Source of the DNA: a virus
Virus record (IMG/VR): IMGVR_UViG_3300047388_000152
Location: 1 to 56,483 of that record
Strand: one strand, 5' to 3'
DNA length: 56,483 nt
Each line of letters begins with the position of its first letter. Position 1 is the stretch's first letter. The translations under genes and the position numbers were made by a program. Below the pieces are notes generated by a model that was given only the letters and a program-made list of their open reading frames with translations, was not told the DNA's origin and ran no database searches. Below are positions 55,288-56,483 of the stretch, piece by piece.

Positions 55288-56483
55288 TAGAACGGGTTAC
55301 TTCCTTCTTCGTCCGGTAAAGGCCCGTTGTGCTGGAAGCAAGCACTCTCTCCGGGTTTCAATTCACGTTGACATTCACCCTTTGCAGTCTTTGCTCCGCA
55401 AAGTCTTACTTCCGGCTCAGACTCTTGAGATGCGAGTGTTTCAGACTCAACTGACTTTGTGACAGTGCTTGACTCGGCCTGTTTGATTTGTAGTTCCAAG
55501 GCTAGTCTTTCATTCTCCAACCTCAATTTCTCCAGTTCAAACGCCTGCGTACTAGCACCAGACTGAGCTTGACGGTCTGCCCTCATCTCTCTCACGAGTT
55601 CTGCGGTAGAGTTAGCCTCACCAGCGAGAAGTTCGCCTTTACGCTTGTACTCTATCTGTGGCAGTAGATGCTCTGAGATAGGACTGTGGGGTGCCGTTAC
55701 GCCGTTTTTTGCAGCGTCTTGCTTTACGATGTCGTCTTTCTCGACAATCTCAAGGGCACTCATACGGAATATGGTGCAGGATTGGAGCATATCCGCTCCA
55801 ATCGACTGATACTGAGCACGTTTGCCGTCTGTCCAAGGCTGATTAGCAATGTCTGCTATCCTCTCTCGGATACTCGCCTCTAGTTCCCTAATAGTTGGAG
55901 GGAGACTGTCGGCACCTACACGAATCTCATTCCAGTTTGGAAAGAAAAAGTTCTGTGCTTCGTCTATCTCTGATGCTGATGCACCTTTAAGAGCCTGTAT
56001 CTCAATAACTCCACCAACCCCGTGTGGTTGTGAGCGTTCGATGATACGGCGAATCTCATCCCCCGGCAGTGTTTCGGCATATCTCGTGTCTGTATGTCTC
56101 TCCTGCTTGAACACTCCTTCACGAATAGATGCCGCATTAGAACCTAGGAATCCTGACACAGTGGATTGCTGAGATTTGCCATCTCCACCAACGGACTCAC
56201 TGATAAACGCTTGCGGATAGTGCTTACGTTCTCCGGGTGGGAGCATTACTTCCCACTCAGGTTTCATCGACGGCTGCATAGAAGTGAACTGACAACGATG
56301 TATCATCCCCTTTGAACCGTGATTATCACCATTCTTGGGAAGAGTTCTCATCTGTGGCAGATAGATGCCCTCACCCTTTACATTGGGCATCTCGAACTTC
56401 TCTCTGGACGGAATAGCGTCCCCAGCAAAGAAGATTACTCTCTTTGTTTTCTTCTCCAGCGCCTCAAGATTAGCTATTGGTTG
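55287..56483 (-). CDS. Virion-region protein, truncated by the right window edge
   Basis: The frame is open through the right edge (upstream codons read EKKTKRVIFFAGDAIPSREKFEMPNVKGEG), so ATG 56390 is internal and at least 398 residues are visible. A coiled coil occupies about the last third (AELVREMRADRQAQSG...FELEKLRLENERLALELQIKQAESS). The C-terminus ends in a Cys/His motif (CGAKTAKGECQRELKPGESACFQH) that may bind zinc. Dispersed element site 9 lies in the coiled-coil part. Function unknown; it precedes connector genes. Confidence 0.68.
   Translation of the reverse strand, partial: QPIANLEALEKKTKRVIFFAGDAIPSREKFEMPNVKGEGIYLPQMRTLPKNGDNHGSKGMIHRCQFTSMQPSMKPEWEVMLPPGERKHYPQAFISESVGGDGKSQQSTVSGFLGSNAASIREGVFKQERHTDTRYAETLPGDEIRRIIERSQPHGVGGVIEIQALKGASASEIDEAQNFFFPNWNEIRVGADSLPPTIRELEASIRERIADIANQPWTDGKRAQYQSIGADMLQSCTIFRMSALEIVEKDDIVKQDAAKNGVTAPHSPISEHLLPQIEYKRKGELLAGEANSTAELVREMRADRQAQSGASTQAFELEKLRLENERLALELQIKQAESSTVTKSVESETLASQESEPEVRLCGAKTAKGECQRELKPGESACFQHNGPLPDEEGSNPF
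55451..55473 (-). promoter_or_regulatory. Dispersed 23-bp element, site 9
   Basis: - strand: arm GTCAAGCA, then CTGTCA-CAA-AGTCAG (one dyad mismatch). In frame it encodes SSTVTKS. Oriented with transcription. Confidence 0.65.

Noticed and set aside
1-56483. CRISPR array, tRNA or rRNA genes, terminal direct repeat
   Set aside because: No spaced direct repeats of CRISPR type, no tRNA-like T-loop outside coding sequence, and the window ends do not match each other.

Overview
The window is a fragment of a double-stranded DNA tailed-phage genome. It has two opposed gene blocks: a + strand early/replication arm (about 1-27.7 kb) and a - strand virion/lysis arm (about 56.5-27.7 kb). They converge on stem-loops near 27.9-28.0 kb. 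The late arm has tail-nozzle-like, adaptor-like, spike, fibre and very large internal virion proteins, but no sheath, baseplate or tape-measure set, so I infer a podovirus-like virion. Terminase, portal, capsid and DNA polymerase are absent and presumably lie outside; genes run off both edges. The host cannot be named. Genes use Shine-Dalgarno sites, ATG/GTG starts and sigma70-like promoters, so a bacterial host is certain.

Left arm. 1-5.3 kb holds a MoxR-type AAA+ ATPase and a metallopeptidase/VWA protein, separated by an antisense HNH endonuclease and two small genes. 5.3-9.7 kb and 23.6-25.8 kb are packed with tiny genes, mostly in two paralogous families: a YLKGQxKW family and a larger RSPSGRY...LNEAV family with about eleven members. 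9.7-15 kb holds two ParB-domain proteins, an OB/SSB-like recombination protein, helix-turn-helix paralogs and an Hjc-like resolvase. 15.1-20 kb holds a 219-residue miniature tryptophanyl-tRNA synthetase homologue, a GIY-YIG protein, a replication-initiator-like protein and DnaB helicase split by an intein. 20-27.7 kb holds endonucleases, an IS1595-family transposon with a DUF3800 passenger, and small genes.

Right arm, in transcription order from 56.5 kb: an edge-truncated virion protein, small head/tail-junction genes, a 708-aa nozzle-like protein, a GNAT-like protein, a PP-loop enzyme, structural and fibre genes, a beta-helix tail spike, two internal virion proteins (554 and 2128 aa), a T4-type lysozyme, and a cluster of small membrane or lipoprotein genes.

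Three things stand out. First, a three-copy structured RNA (about 385-512, 8086-8213, 16312-16446). Each copy has its own TTGAC promoter, a completely covarying stem P1, a tetraloop or small hairpin, and a terminator stem whose 5' strand lies inside P1, giving a pseudoknot topology. Second, a dispersed 23-bp element (nine good copies plus one weaker) made of an arm GTCAAGYA and a dyad CTGMCA-N3-TGWCAG. Four copies sit where a Shine-Dalgarno should be, and four lie inside late genes in the orientation of transcription. It resembles a genome-wide operator, stoperator or parS system. Third, an extreme mobile-element load: eight HNH, two GIY-YIG and one LAGLIDADG (intein) nuclease genes plus one transposon. 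Insertion scars are readable, including a duplicated dnaB 3' end and a perfect 8-bp target duplication.
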